Program-made: the position numbers and the translations under genes
The notes under the pieces: generated by a model
What the model saw: the letters and a program-made list of their open reading frames with translations, nothing else
The model's database searches: none
Told to the model about the DNA's origin: nothing
Assembly (NCBI RefSeq): GCF_022699665.1
Contig: NZ_JALDNB010000011.1
Span: 1-64,000, forward strand
Origin: Chryseobacterium aahli
GTDB lineage: Bacteria > Bacteroidota > Bacteroidia > Flavobacteriales > Weeksellaceae
Direction: 5' to 3'
DNA length: 64,000 nt
In this document: positions 1 to 7,900 of the stretch, one piece after another
Numbering within the stretch: position 1 is the stretch's first letter
Layout: the number at the start of each line of letters is the position of its first letter

Positions 1-22
1 CTTCTTTTATTTAATAGATAAA

Positions 23-526
23 TTATTTAATTTCGATACATCCCACTCTTCCGCCAGCATTTCCGGTTGGCTGAGTTTGATAATCATCTTTCCCGGCATG
101 GATGATTAAACCTTTACCCATAATATTTTTAGCTTCTTCAGGACAATCCAGACACCATTTGTCAGTCTTAAACGTCAGTTTTGCCTTTCCTTCATGGTCA
201 GCAACCAAATTCCCGATATCGCCCATGTGAAAGTGTGCATTTCCCCATTTTCCGTGGTCAGATTTTGAAGGATTCCAATGTCCTCCGGCAGATTCTGCGG
301 TAGGTGATGAGCAGTCGCCTTTCTCATGAATGTGCACGGCATGAATTCCGGGAGTTAAATTATTGACTTCTAAATTCAGCACAACATCATTTCCGTTTTG
401 TGTAAATTTTGCTGTTCCGTCAGTTTTTGTTCCGCTTTTTGCTAAAATGTTGTAGGTTTTACTCGTACTGCAAGATGCTGCAAATAAAGCGCAACCCGTT
501 AATAGTGTTAAAGTCTGTAGTTTCAT
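23..526 (-). CDS. sodC: Cu/Zn superoxide dismutase, lipoprotein
   Basis: Converts superoxide to hydrogen peroxide and oxygen in the periplasm or at the envelope surface. The N-terminus has a lipobox (LFAASC, Cys19), so it is probably a lipoprotein. The metal ligands of the family are all visible: H65 and H67 in HAVHIHEKGDC, H83 in GGHWNP, H91, H100 and D103 in HFHMGDIGN, and H143 in LIIHAGKDD. Cys72 and Cys163 fit the conserved disulfide. An additional CLDC pair (Cys125, Cys128) lies in the loop before the last histidine. At 167 residues it has the usual bacterial length. It is transcribed alone, divergently from the AraC-type regulator gene; whether that protein controls it is not shown by the sequence. 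Confidence 0.97.
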   Translation of the reverse strand: MKLQTLTLLTGCALFAASCSTSKTYNILAKSGTKTDGTAKFTQNGNDVVLNLEVNNLTPGIHAVHIHEKGDCSSPTAESAGGHWNPSKSDHGKWGNAHFHMGDIGNLVADHEGKAKLTFKTDKWCLDCPEEAKNIMGKGLIIHAGKDDYQTQPTGNAGGRVGCIEIK

Positions 527-644
527 AAATTAATATTTAAATGTTGTAATCTTAAATTTAATAAACAATTTCAGAACAGTTTATGATTTGAAATCGTTTT
601 CTGCAATTAGCAATAAAAGACAAATCGTCCTCAAATTATCTTGA

Positions 645-652
645 TACCTTTG
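645..652 (+). promoter_or_regulatory. -7 promoter box of the AraC-type gene
   Basis: TACCTTTG fits the Bacteroidota -7 consensus TAnnTTTG. It lies 13 bp before the TTG and 34 bp before the first in-frame ATG of the gene downstream. No clear -33 TTG is seen. Confidence 0.6.
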
Positions 653-665
653 CAAAAATTTTGTC

Positions 666-1568
666 TTGAAAGAGTATAAGAAAAGAATGGTAAAAATCAT
701 TCAGTATATAGATAACAATCTTGATACCGAACTAAGTTTAGAAAAAGTTGCGAAAATAGCAGCCTATTCACCGTTTCATTTTCACAGAATTTTCAAGATG
801 ATCATTGGAGAAACTTTGCAGAATTATATTTTTAGAAAAAGAATAGAAAAAAGTGCATTCTATCTTTCATTGAGAAAGAACTTATCGCTAAAAGATATTT
901 ATCTGAATTTAGGATTCTCCAGCCATTCAGATTTTAATAAAGCTTTTAAAAAATATTACGGAACATCTCCTTCAGAATTTAGAAAACTCAGTCCGGAAAA
1001 ATTTCATACAATTTCGCCAATACAAAGCAAGAACGGACAAGTAGATACCGTTTTTGACCAATACATTTGCAACATAGAAAACCTATTAAACTGGACAACA
1101 ATGAATTTAAAAATTAAAGTAGCACATCTTCCGGAAATGAATCTGGCAGCTGTAATGAGCCTTGGTATTGCAAATGTAGAATCTTCTTTTAATCTTCTGA
1201 TCGATTGGGCAAAAGAAAAGCAGTTATTTCCCCGAGAAAATCTTAAAATGATTTCTGTTTATCATGATAGTTTTAAAGTGACAGCCGCAGATAAAGTAAG
1301 AATTCATGCTTGCATGCTTCTGGATGAAAAATTGGAGAAACAAGAAGGAGAAGTGTTTCCTGAAACCTTGGAAGCTGGAAAATTTATCGTCGGAAGCGGA
1401 GAAGTTACCCTTGCTGATTTCGAACAATCTTGGGTATCTTTATTTTTATGGATGAAAGAAAACGGTTATTCAACTCGCAAAGCATTTCCTTTCGAAATCT
1501 ATCACTCAAACTTTAAAGAACATCCTGAAGGAAAAATGGTTGTAGGTTTCTGCATTCCAATTAATTGA
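666..1568 (+). CDS. AraC family regulator with GyrI-like ligand-binding domain
   Basis: A transcription regulator. Two AraC helix-turn-helix motifs fill about residues 8-110 (LSLEKVAKIAAYSPFHFHR and the GFSSHSDFNKAFKKYYG segment). Residues ~145-300 resemble the GyrI-like or effector-binding domain that binds small hydrophobic ligands in the Rob/SoxS-like subgroup. The start is uncertain. The frame opens with TTG at 666, which gives the family-typical beginning (KEYKKRM), whereas the first ATG is at 687. A -7 box at 645-652 leaves only a very short leader for the TTG start. The next gene downstream is a TonB-dependent receptor after 250 bp, and the upstream neighbour is sodC on the other strand. 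The target is unknown. Confidence 0.88.
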   Translation: MKEYKKRMVKIIQYIDNNLDTELSLEKVAKIAAYSPFHFHRIFKMIIGETLQNYIFRKRIEKSAFYLSLRKNLSLKDIYLNLGFSSHSDFNKAFKKYYGTSPSEFRKLSPEKFHTISPIQSKNGQVDTVFDQYICNIENLLNWTTMNLKIKVAHLPEMNLAAVMSLGIANVESSFNLLIDWAKEKQLFPRENLKMISVYHDSFKVTAADKVRIHACMLLDEKLEKQEGEVFPETLEAGKFIVGSGEVTLADFEQSWVSLFLWMKENGYSTRKAFPFEIYHSNFKEHPEGKMVVGFCIPIN

Positions 1569-1594
1569 TACAATAGCAAATCCTTCGTGCATTT

Positions 1595-1690
1595 AAAACT
1601 TGTATTGCTTGAATAAGTGAAACGCCTTTGTTTACCTTAAAATAATGGGTAATTTTTGACAAAAAATCTTAGTTTTTCTTTGCGTTAAAA
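1595..1690 (+). repeat. Dispersed intergenic repeat, copy A
   Basis: About 95 bp starting with AAAACTT, with AAGTGAAACGCCTTTG in the middle and CTTTGCGTTAAAA at the end. The same order of blocks recurs at 7901-7993, 19629-19722 and, inverted, at 41709-41799. This is a diverged copy and has no reading frame. Confidence 0.75.
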
Positions 1691-1730
1691 TGTATGCGAG
1701 GTTAAAAAAGAGACAGAAAACTCTTTAAAT

Positions 1731-1760
1731 ACGGTTCAGATTTCAAATTCTACAGCTCAG
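1731..1760 (+). promoter_or_regulatory. Predicted LytTR regulator site upstream of the TonB-dependent receptor
   Basis: ACGGTTCAG (1731-1739) and ACAGCTCAG (1752-1760) are separated by exactly 12 bp. Each matches 8 of 9 positions of the LytTR/AgrA half-site pattern [TA][AC][CA]GTTN[AG][TG]. The second half-site ends 34 bp before the -7 box at 1794, the same geometry as the sites at 4790 and 7123. Confidence 0.6.
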
Positions 1761-1793
1761 CAACAAAAAATTCAAAACAATAAAAATTCATCA

Positions 1794-1801
1794 TATTTTT
1801 G
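1794..1801 (+). promoter_or_regulatory. -7 promoter box of the receptor operon
   Basis: TATTTTTG fits TAnnTTTG and ends 18 bp before the ATG at 1820. Its final TTG is in frame with the receptor but cannot be the start codon if this is the promoter. Confidence 0.65.
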
Positions 1802-1819
1802 ATTCGAATTAATACAGCT

Positions 1820-4042
1820 ATGAAAACAAAACTATTATTTCTTGTCTCTTTTTTCTCATTTCTTCTGAGTTTTTCTCAAACAAAAATTACCGGAAAAGTG
1901 ACTTTTAAAAACAAAGGTGTCAGCGAAGTCAACGTTACCCTGAAAGACACATATGACGGAGCAACCACAGATCTGGAAGGAAATTTTTCTTTTGAAACGA
2001 CTGAAAAAGGCGACCGTATTCTCACTTTCGTACATCCAAAATATAATGAAATTGAAAAGACTATTCTCATCGCAGATCAGGATGTCTACATGAATGCAGA
2101 ACTGAAAGAGCAAATCAACGAGATAGATGCTGTCGTAGTTTCTGCGGGTTCTATTGAAGCGAGCGATAAAAAAAGAGCAACCGCTTTGCTTACCCCAATT
2201 GATATTTATACAACGGCTGGTGCAGACGGACAAATTTCTTCAGCTCTAAATTATCTTCCCGGTGTACAAAAAGTGGGAGAAACAGAAGGTTTATTCGTTC
2301 GTGGAGGAACAGGAACTGAAACCAAAATTTTTATGGACGGAAGCTTAATCAATAATTATTTTTCAAGTTCGGTTCCCGGAATTGCTGGAAGAGATCGTTT
2401 CAATACGTCTCTTTTCAAAGGAAATGTTTTTTCGAGCGGCGGGTATTCTGCTTTATATGGGCAGGCACTTTCGGGAGCTTTGATGCTTGAAAGTGTAGAT
2501 CTTCCCGATCAGAGTTCTTATGATTTCGGGGTTTCACCGATATTTTTAAATGGAGGTTTTCAGAAATTAAGTGAAAATAAAGATCATTCTTATGGAGCGA
2601 CTTTAGGATATTCAAACTTGGGTTTGATGCAGGACGTCTTTAATTTTAATACCGACTTTATTGATGCTCCACGAGGTTTTAACGGTGATGCAAATTTTAG
2701 AATCAAAACAAAGTCCGGCGGTTTTTTTAAATATTACGGAATGTTTGATAATAATAAAATGGGCGTGAAAACCGAAAGTTTAGAACCGGGATACGATTTT
2801 GCATTGGTAAGATTAAAAGGAGAAAACACGTATCACAATTTGTCTTTCAAGCAAAAATTTGGAAAATATCTTTTAAATACAAGCGCCTCATATTCTTATA
2901 ACCAATCAGATTTAAATTTCTCGACAGAAACCAATGACATTGAATCAGAAAAAACACAATTGTTGAATGACGGAAATTATATCAATTTTAAAGCGGTTGT
3001 TGACAGGAAAATCAATAAAATAAGTGCTTTACGAGGCGGGTTTGAATTAAATTATGCCAATGAAAAACTAAATTTCGGCGAAGTCAATAAAAATTATCGG
3101 GATTTGATTTCTTCTGCTTTTGTGGAAACAGATTTAGGTTTCAGCAATCACTTTTCTGCAAAAATTGGCGTGAGAGGAGAAAACTCTTCTTATCTTAATA
3201 AAACTAATATTGCACCACGTTTTGCTTTGGCTTATCGTTTAGCAAAAGACTGGACAACCTCTTTCGCTTACGGACTGTTCTTTCAAAATCCTGAAAGTAA
3301 ATACATTAACTCATCTGCTCAATTAGATTTTCAACAATCGCAACACTTTATTTTTCAGGTTCAGCGATCAACGGAAGGAAGAAGTTTGAGATTTGAAGCA
3401 TTTTATAAAAAATATGATGAACTGATAAAAACACAGAATATTGTTCCGAATGCAGATCAAAATCAACAGGTACAAACGGCTTTTAACAACAACGGAAACG
3501 GCTTTGCAAAAGGGTTGGAACTATTTTGGAGAGACAAAAAAACATTCGAAAATATAGATTATTGGGTCAGTTATTCATTTCTTGATTCCAAAAGAGATTT
3601 TCTGAATTATCCTGTGAGCTTAAAACCGAATTTCGCTGCAGAACATACGATTTCCCTTGTTGCCAAAAGATTTATCCCCGAATGGAAAACAGGCATTAAT
3701 TTGTCATACACTTATGCAAAAGGCAGACCTTATTATGATATTGTTACTCAGAATGATAAAAATATGATTCGAAATGAAGGCAGACTGCAAGATTATAATT
3801 CTCTCAATTTAAGCTTTAATTATCTGCCTAATCTTGGTAAAAAAGATGCAAAAGCGTTTACTATTTTTGTTGTGAGTGTTTCAAATATTTTAGGAACTAA
3901 AAACATTTACGGATATAACTTTTCACAAAACGGATCAAGAAGTTCAGCGGTCGTTCCGCCGGTTAACACGTTTGTATTTGTGGGGATGTTTATCAGTTTT
4001 GGGGTAGATAAAACACAGGATGCGATTAATAATAATCTTTAA
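1820..4042 (+). CDS. TonB-dependent outer-membrane receptor
   Basis: A ligand-gated outer-membrane transporter that takes up a substrate with energy from TonB/ExbBD. A signal peptide (MKTKLLFLVSFFSFLLSFSQ) is followed by a CarboxypepD_reg-like domain (about residues 21-105, KITGKVTFKNKGVSEVNVTLKD). The plug domain follows (about 110-240, with LPGVQKV, FVRGGTG and IFMDGSLINN). The rest is a beta-barrel of about 500 residues. ATG 1820 is chosen because an upstream in-frame TTG at 1799 is part of the -7 box and because the signal peptide starts here. The protein is short for this class and lacks a SusD partner, so the ligand is more likely a metal chelate or small molecule than a glycan. A secreted protein gene follows 45 bp later. 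Predicted control by LytTR sites is inference. Confidence 0.93.
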   Translation: MKTKLLFLVSFFSFLLSFSQTKITGKVTFKNKGVSEVNVTLKDTYDGATTDLEGNFSFETTEKGDRILTFVHPKYNEIEKTILIADQDVYMNAELKEQINEIDAVVVSAGSIEASDKKRATALLTPIDIYTTAGADGQISSALNYLPGVQKVGETEGLFVRGGTGTETKIFMDGSLINNYFSSSVPGIAGRDRFNTSLFKGNVFSSGGYSALYGQALSGALMLESVDLPDQSSYDFGVSPIFLNGGFQKLSENKDHSYGATLGYSNLGLMQDVFNFNTDFIDAPRGFNGDANFRIKTKSGGFFKYYGMFDNNKMGVKTESLEPGYDFALVRLKGENTYHNLSFKQKFGKYLLNTSASYSYNQSDLNFSTETNDIESEKTQLLNDGNYINFKAVVDRKINKISALRGGFELNYANEKLNFGEVNKNYRDLISSAFVETDLGFSNHFSAKIGVRGENSSYLNKTNIAPRFALAYRLAKDWTTSFAYGLFFQNPESKYINSSAQLDFQQSQHFIFQVQRSTEGRSLRFEAFYKKYDELIKTQNIVPNADQNQQVQTAFNNNGNGFAKGLELFWRDKKTFENIDYWVSYSFLDSKRDFLNYPVSLKPNFAAEHTISLVAKRFIPEWKTGINLSYTYAKGRPYYDIVTQNDKNMIRNEGRLQDYNSLNLSFNYLPNLGKKDAKAFTIFVVSVSNILGTKNIYGYNFSQNGSRSSAVVPPVNTFVFVGMFISFGVDKTQDAINNNL

Positions 4043-4087
4043 TATTATCTTTAAATCATAAAAACAACTTTAAAAAATTTAGGAATC

Positions 4088-4744
4088 ATGAAAAAATACA
4101 TTTTAAGTTTTGCTTTAGCTTGTATGAGCTTATTATCTTTTGCTCAGGCTAATTACGAAAAAGTAATGAAAGAGAAAATCGCTAAAATTGAAACCTGCAA
4201 AACACCAGAAGACTTTCAGGCTTTAGCTAACGATTTTCAGAGAATTGCTGAAAAAGAAACTACAAAATGGCAGCCGAATTATTATACCGCTTTTTCCTAC
4301 ATTCAAAAAGGAAGAGTTTTGATGAGAGAAGGAAAAATGCAGGAATTGGATGCTGTCGCAGATCAGGCTCAAAAATATATTGATGCTGCGGGAAGTGTAG
4401 ATAAAGATAATTCTGAGATTCATTTGCTTCAGAAAATGGTTTATTCACTGAAAATGATGGTCAATCCTCAGGAAAGATATATGACTTTCGGTATGAAGGC
4501 GCAGGAAGAATTAACGATTGCTGAAAAATTAAATTCAGATAACCCAAGAGTTAGCTTAATCAAGGCAGAAGACACCTACTTCACACCGGAACAGTACGGA
4601 GGAAACAAAACTAAAGGCATTGAACAGTTCAAAACAGCCTTGGAAAAGTTTAATGCCTTCAAGCCAAAAACAGCATTAGATCCTGATTGGGGGAAATCAG
4701 AAGCTGAATATTTTATCGGATTGGGAGCTTCATCTACAAAATAA
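4088..4744 (+). CDS. Small secreted helical protein, partner of the receptor
   Basis: A 218-residue protein with a clear signal peptide (MKKYILSFALACMSLLSFAQ), so it is periplasmic or outer-membrane associated. The body is predicted to be mostly alpha-helical and reads like a degenerate TPR fold (EIHLLQKMVYSLKMM, ELTIAEKLNSDNPRVSLIKAED), but no canonical TPR motif stands out. It starts 45 bp after the receptor stop and is followed by a strong terminator at 4766, so the two genes form a two-gene operon. Its role is unknown; a helper of the receptor or a scaffold is inference from position only. Confidence 0.85.
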   Translation: MKKYILSFALACMSLLSFAQANYEKVMKEKIAKIETCKTPEDFQALANDFQRIAEKETTKWQPNYYTAFSYIQKGRVLMREGKMQELDAVADQAQKYIDAAGSVDKDNSEIHLLQKMVYSLKMMVNPQERYMTFGMKAQEELTIAEKLNSDNPRVSLIKAEDTYFTPEQYGGNKTKGIEQFKTALEKFNAFKPKTALDPDWGKSEAEYFIGLGASSTK

Positions 4745-4765
4745 TTTAAATAAGAACAACCTGAG

Positions 4766-4790
4766 AACCTTCTATTGCGGAAGGTTTTTT
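4766..4790 (+). terminator. Rho-independent terminator after the receptor operon
   Basis: AACCTTC (4766-4772) pairs with GAAGGTT (4780-4786) around a 7-nt loop, followed by a run of T to 4790. Confidence 0.85.
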
Positions 4791-4820
4791 CAGTTCAGAA
4801 AACAAAATCAACCGTTCGGT
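4790..4820 (+). promoter_or_regulatory. Predicted LytTR regulator site upstream of the kinase operon
   Basis: TCAGTTCAG (4790-4798) and ACCGTTCGG (4811-4819) are both perfect matches to [TA][AC][CA]GTTN[AG][TG], with a 12-bp spacer. The second half-site is part of the palindrome ACCGTTCGGT, which is repeated exactly at 7144-7153. It ends 34 bp before the -7 box at 4853. Confidence 0.75.
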
Positions 4821-4831
4821 AACAAATAATT

Positions 4832-4860
4832 TTTGTAGCAGATAATTTGATTTATTTTTG
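4832..4860 (+). promoter_or_regulatory. Promoter of the LytS-type kinase operon
   Basis: -33 element TTTG at 4832-4835 and -7 box TATTTTTG at 4853-4860 with 17 bp between them. The -7 box ends 18 bp before the ATG at 4879. Confidence 0.65.
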
Positions 4861-4878
4861 AATCAGAAAATCTTAATT

Positions 4879-6192
4879 ATGAAGCGTAAAGAATTAATCA
4901 TACTGTTTTGGATCTCGATGGGAACGTCGCTTTTCTTCTTTTTCGCATTTACCGATGAAAAAACGATTGAGAACTTTTTTCTAACTGTTCTTATTTCGTG
5001 TATGTATTCATTCGTTCTTGGCGTCGGAAACGGCTTGATTAATGAGTTTCTGAACAAAAGATTCCCTTGGTCTGAAGCGACAACAAAAAGAGCAATTATC
5101 AGCATTATTTCTATTCTTATTGCCAATATTATTTTGGTGCATTTCTGCAATTATATGAATTTTGTAGTATTTCAGAAAGCAGCAACTACGCATGAGTATT
5201 TTTCGGGCAGATACAATTTTACGAACTGGTTTACCATCAATATTGCGCTCCTGATCTCTACTTTCTTGCACGCCAAAGGTTTCATGGAAGAATTGAAAAA
5301 AACTTCCAGAAAAGAAGTTGTAGAGCAAAAGCTCATTGCAAAATCTGCCAACGCACAGTTTGAAAGTTTAAAAAACCAGCTCGATCCGCATTTTCTTTTT
5401 AATTCATTGAATGTTTTGAGTTCATTAATTGATGAAAACCCAACTCAGGCGCAGAAATTTACCGCTTCAATGTCGAAAATTTACCGATATGTTCTCGAGC
5501 AGAAAGACAAAGAACTGGTAACGATTGAAGACGAAATAGAATTTGCAAAAACCTATTGTGACTTGCTGAAAACAAGATTTGAAGACAGTGTCAATTTTAT
5601 TTTTGATGTAAAAGATGAAGATTTACGAAGATTTGTCGTTCCGCTTTCTTTGCAATTGCTTTTAGAAAACTGTATCAAACATAATTTAGCAACATCTTCA
5701 AAACCGTTATTGATCAAAATTTTTACGGAAGGAGATACTTTGTGCATCGAAAATAATCTGCAGATTCGTGAGCAGATGAAGGAAAGTGCAGGAATTGGTT
5801 TGGCGAATATTGTACAGCGGTATTCGTTGCTTACCAATAAGAATGTTTTCATAGAAAAATCTGAGGATTATTTTAAAGTAAGGCTTCCGGTATTATCTGA
5901 AAAACCAAACACTGAAAAGATAGATATACAAAGCCAGGATAAAGCTTATGACAGAGCTAAGAAAAGAGTGAAAGAAATTAAAGGTTTTTATGGAAATCTT
6001 ATTTCTTACTGTGCAGTTATTCCTTTCCTGATTTTTGTGAATTTCTACACTCAAAATAATTACTATTGGTTTTGGTGGCCACTTTTAGGATGGGGTGTCG
6101 GTGTAGCTTCTCACGCTTTTCAGGTATTTGGAATCGGGACTTCTTGGCAGGAAAAAAAGATTCGGGAAATTATGGATAAACAGAAAAAATAG
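4879..6192 (+). CDS. LytS-type sensor histidine kinase with C-terminal 2TM domain
   Basis: A membrane histidine kinase, expected to phosphorylate the LytTR regulator encoded at 8043. About four transmembrane segments occupy residues 1-135. A His_kinase (LytS/YehU) domain carries the phosphoacceptor in LKNQLDPHFLFNSLN, with His171 numbered from ATG 4879. An ATPase part follows with LLLENCIKHNL (N-box) and ESAGIGLANIVQR (G-box). The last ~80 residues are a 2TM domain (YDRAKKRVKEIKGFYGNL ... WQEKKIREIMDK). An upstream TTG at 4858 is the end of the -7 box, so ATG 4879 is preferred. Two more genes follow at 6 bp and 0 bp. The C-terminal 2TM domain is nearly identical in pattern to the stand-alone protein at 7238, which suggests direct membrane contacts between them. 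Confidence 0.93.
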   Translation: MKRKELIILFWISMGTSLFFFFAFTDEKTIENFFLTVLISCMYSFVLGVGNGLINEFLNKRFPWSEATTKRAIISIISILIANIILVHFCNYMNFVVFQKAATTHEYFSGRYNFTNWFTINIALLISTFLHAKGFMEELKKTSRKEVVEQKLIAKSANAQFESLKNQLDPHFLFNSLNVLSSLIDENPTQAQKFTASMSKIYRYVLEQKDKELVTIEDEIEFAKTYCDLLKTRFEDSVNFIFDVKDEDLRRFVVPLSLQLLLENCIKHNLATSSKPLLIKIFTEGDTLCIENNLQIREQMKESAGIGLANIVQRYSLLTNKNVFIEKSEDYFKVRLPVLSEKPNTEKIDIQSQDKAYDRAKKRVKEIKGFYGNLISYCAVIPFLIFVNFYTQNNYYWFWWPLLGWGVGVASHAFQVFGIGTSWQEKKIREIMDKQKK

Positions 6193-6198
6193 GAAAAA

Positions 6199-6498
6199 AT
6201 GGAAAAATTTGACGAAAATGATATTAATTATCAACAGGCTAAAAAACAAGTAGAAAGATTAAGAGGTTTCTATGGGCATCTATTTTCATACATTGCGGTC
6301 AATCTTTTGTTTGCTTATTTTAACTACATCAATTTAAAACCAAATGAGAGTTATTTTCAGGTTAAAAATTTCCTTACAGCAATATTTTGGGGAATAGGTC
6401 TTTTTGCGCATGCATTATTTGTTTTTCTACCCAGATTTAATTTTGCAAAACAGTGGGAAGAAAAGAAAATCAAAGAATTGATGGATAAAAACAAGTAA
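6199..6498 (+). CDS. 2TM domain protein
   Basis: A 99-residue inner-membrane protein consisting only of the 2TM domain. It has an amphipathic start (YQQAKKQVERLRGFYGHL), two hydrophobic helices separated by a short linker, and a charged end (KQWEEKKIKELMDKN). It follows the kinase gene by 6 bp and is the second of four 2TM copies in this locus. In Pfam the domain has no assigned function. Its presence both inside the kinase and as separate neighbours suggests that these proteins modulate the kinase or form mixed complexes with it; that is inference. Compared with the copy at 7238, the linker between helices is different and the FGIG motif is lost. Confidence 0.9.
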   Translation: MEKFDENDINYQQAKKQVERLRGFYGHLFSYIAVNLLFAYFNYINLKPNESYFQVKNFLTAIFWGIGLFAHALFVFLPRFNFAKQWEEKKIKELMDKNK

Positions 6499-7065
6499 AT
6501 GAACGCGCTGTATTTACTTTTTTACGTCTCGATTGCGGTCTGGTTTTTAAGCGAAATTTATTACAAGCAAAAATTTAAATCAGAAAAAAAAGACCAAAAG
6601 AAAGATCAATCTACGCTCAATATTTTGTGGGTAGTGATCCTTCCGTCGGTCTTTTTAGCGGTGACAATTTCTAAACTGACTTCTCTACCTATCAGAAATC
6701 AATATTGGATTTTATATCTGGGTGAAATTTTGATGGTGACCGGAATTTTTTTCCGCTGGATGATCATTAGATCTCTCGGCAAATTTTTCACGGTCGATGT
6801 TTCAATTAAAGACGACCATCAAATCAAAAAAGAAGGATTTTACAGATGGGTAAGACATCCTTCTTATTCGTTTGCACTGCTCACATTTTTTGGATTTGGA
6901 TTATTTCTAAATAATTGGTTTTCTCTGTTTATTGCATTTGTTCCAACGTTTTTAGCATTTCTCTATAGAATTAAAGTTGAAGAACAAGCATTGATAGAAC
7001 AGTTCGGAACCGAATATTCAGAATATAAAAAGCGGACAAAAAAGTTGATTCCGTTTATATTTTGA
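6499..7065 (+). CDS. Isoprenylcysteine carboxyl methyltransferase-like membrane protein
   Basis: An integral membrane protein of 188 residues with about five transmembrane helices. The C-terminal half has the ICMT/PEMT signature: KKEGFYRWVRHPSYSF, then GFGLFLNN, then EEQALIEQFGTEYSEYKKRTKKLIP. Members use S-adenosylmethionine to methylate membrane-embedded acceptors. Bacterial substrates are mostly unknown. The ATG directly follows the stop of the 2TM gene (no gap), so the three genes kinase-2TM-ICMT are one operon, ended by the hairpin at 7091. Why a methyltransferase is co-transcribed with a LytS kinase is not known. Methylation of a lipid or signal in the same membrane pathway is a guess. 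Confidence 0.88.
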   Translation: MNALYLLFYVSIAVWFLSEIYYKQKFKSEKKDQKKDQSTLNILWVVILPSVFLAVTISKLTSLPIRNQYWILYLGEILMVTGIFFRWMIIRSLGKFFTVDVSIKDDHQIKKEGFYRWVRHPSYSFALLTFFGFGLFLNNWFSLFIAFVPTFLAFLYRIKVEEQALIEQFGTEYSEYKKRTKKLIPFIF

Positions 7066-7090
7066 AAATAAGCCTTTATACGCATCAAAT

Positions 7091-7120
7091 AAAATCCCGA
7101 TTTGAATTGAGTTGGGATTT
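7091..7120 (+). terminator. Hairpin ending the kinase operon
   Basis: AAATCCC (7092-7098) pairs with GGGATTT (7114-7120) around a larger loop. The T run is short, so termination may be partial and allow read-through to the 2TM pair. Confidence 0.55.
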
Positions 7121-7122
7121 CT

Positions 7123-7153
7123 GCTGTTCAGTCTCAAAAATCTACCGTTCGGT
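7123..7153 (+). promoter_or_regulatory. Predicted LytTR regulator site upstream of the 2TM pair
   Basis: GCTGTTCAG (7123-7131) and ACCGTTCGG (7144-7152) are separated by 12 bp. The second half-site and its palindromic extension ACCGTTCGGT are identical to those at 4811-4820, and the first half keeps the GTTCAG core. It ends 35 bp before the -7 box at 7187. Confidence 0.72.
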
Positions 7154-7162
7154 TATATAAAG

Positions 7163-7194
7163 TTGAAGTGAAGCTGTTTCTTGACCTAAATTTG
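7163..7194 (+). promoter_or_regulatory. Promoter of the 2TM gene pair
   Basis: TTG at 7163-7165 and -7 box TAAATTTG at 7187-7194, 21 bp apart. The ATG is at 7238, leaving a leader of roughly 40 nt. Confidence 0.6.
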
Positions 7195-7237
7195 ACTCAA
7201 GAAAACAAACAAATATTAATTTTTAAAACAAAACATC

Positions 7238-7534
7238 ATGGAAAATTTATCATTCAACAAAGAAAATTTAGCTTACGAAAAAGCAGCTAAAAGAGTAAAA
7301 GATCTAAAAGGATTTTATGGCAATCTAACTTCTTATTGTTTAGTCATTCCGTTTTTATTGATTCTAAATCTTTTGACTTCACCTGAGCATTTGTGGTTTT
7401 ACTGGCCGATGTTAGGCTGGGGATTAGGTCTTACGATTCACGCAGTAGGCACTTTCGGAATCGGCAAAGACTGGGAAGAAAAGAAAATAAAACAACTGAT
7501 GGAGGAGGAGAGAAGAAGTTCAAAATCACTTTAA
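7238..7534 (+). CDS. 2TM domain protein, close copy of the kinase C-terminus
   Basis: A 98-residue inner-membrane protein that is only a 2TM domain. It matches the kinase C-terminus closely: AAKRVKDLKGFYGNLTSYCLVIPFL, then WFYWPMLGWGLGL, then FGIGKDWEEKKIKQLME. It has its own promoter and a predicted LytTR site, so expression is expected to rise when the kinase/regulator pair is active. Because it copies the kinase tail, it could compete for or occupy a contact surface of the kinase, which would give feedback; this is inference. The next 2TM gene lies 26 bp downstream. Confidence 0.92.
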   Translation: MENLSFNKENLAYEKAAKRVKDLKGFYGNLTSYCLVIPFLLILNLLTSPEHLWFYWPMLGWGLGLTIHAVGTFGIGKDWEEKKIKQLMEEERRSSKSL

Positions 7535-7560
7535 TTAACAAACTTTAAAAACTTAATAAA

Positions 7561-7836
7561 ATGAACTTTAATAACGCACAACAAAGAGTAAAAGATTTGA
7601 AATCATTCTATAAAAACTGTATGTGGTTTGGGATCGTAGCTTTGATCATATTTTTCAGAAGGTTTATGAAATCTGGCGATTTATCTCAATCAATATTTAG
7701 CGGATCAATCATCCTGACGGTTTGGGGTATTATTTTGGCAGTAAAAGCAGTGAAATTATTTATCTTAAATGCAGAATGGGAAAACAAAGTATTAGAAGAA
7801 GAACTCGACAAGACGAAAAAACCAATTAATTTTTAA
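7561..7836 (+). CDS. 2TM domain protein, divergent
   Basis: A 91-residue protein with the 2TM layout but weaker conservation. The beginning (NAQQRVKDLKSFYKNC) and end (NAEWENKVLEEELDKTKK) are recognisable, while the GWG motif between the helices is replaced by LTVWGI. It is co-transcribed with the 2TM gene at 7238 and is the fourth copy of the domain in 3 kb. Function is unknown. The end of this transcription unit is not marked by a clear hairpin; a dispersed repeat and then the LytTR regulator gene follow. Confidence 0.88.
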   Translation: MNFNNAQQRVKDLKSFYKNCMWFGIVALIIFFRRFMKSGDLSQSIFSGSIILTVWGIILAVKAVKLFILNAEWENKVLEEELDKTKKPINF

Positions 7837-7900
7837 AAACCAAAAAGATTTAATTATTTTTATTTAAAATTTATTATTGTCTGTAATCTATTTTAACTTA

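Noticed and set aside
1799..1801. TTG start codon for the TonB-dependent receptor
   Set aside because: It is the last three bases of the -7 box TATTTTTG; the signal peptide begins at the ATG at 1820.
4858..4860. TTG start codon for the LytS-type kinase
   Set aside because: Part of the -7 box at 4853-4860; the ATG at 4879 has the same distance from its box as the receptor gene has.
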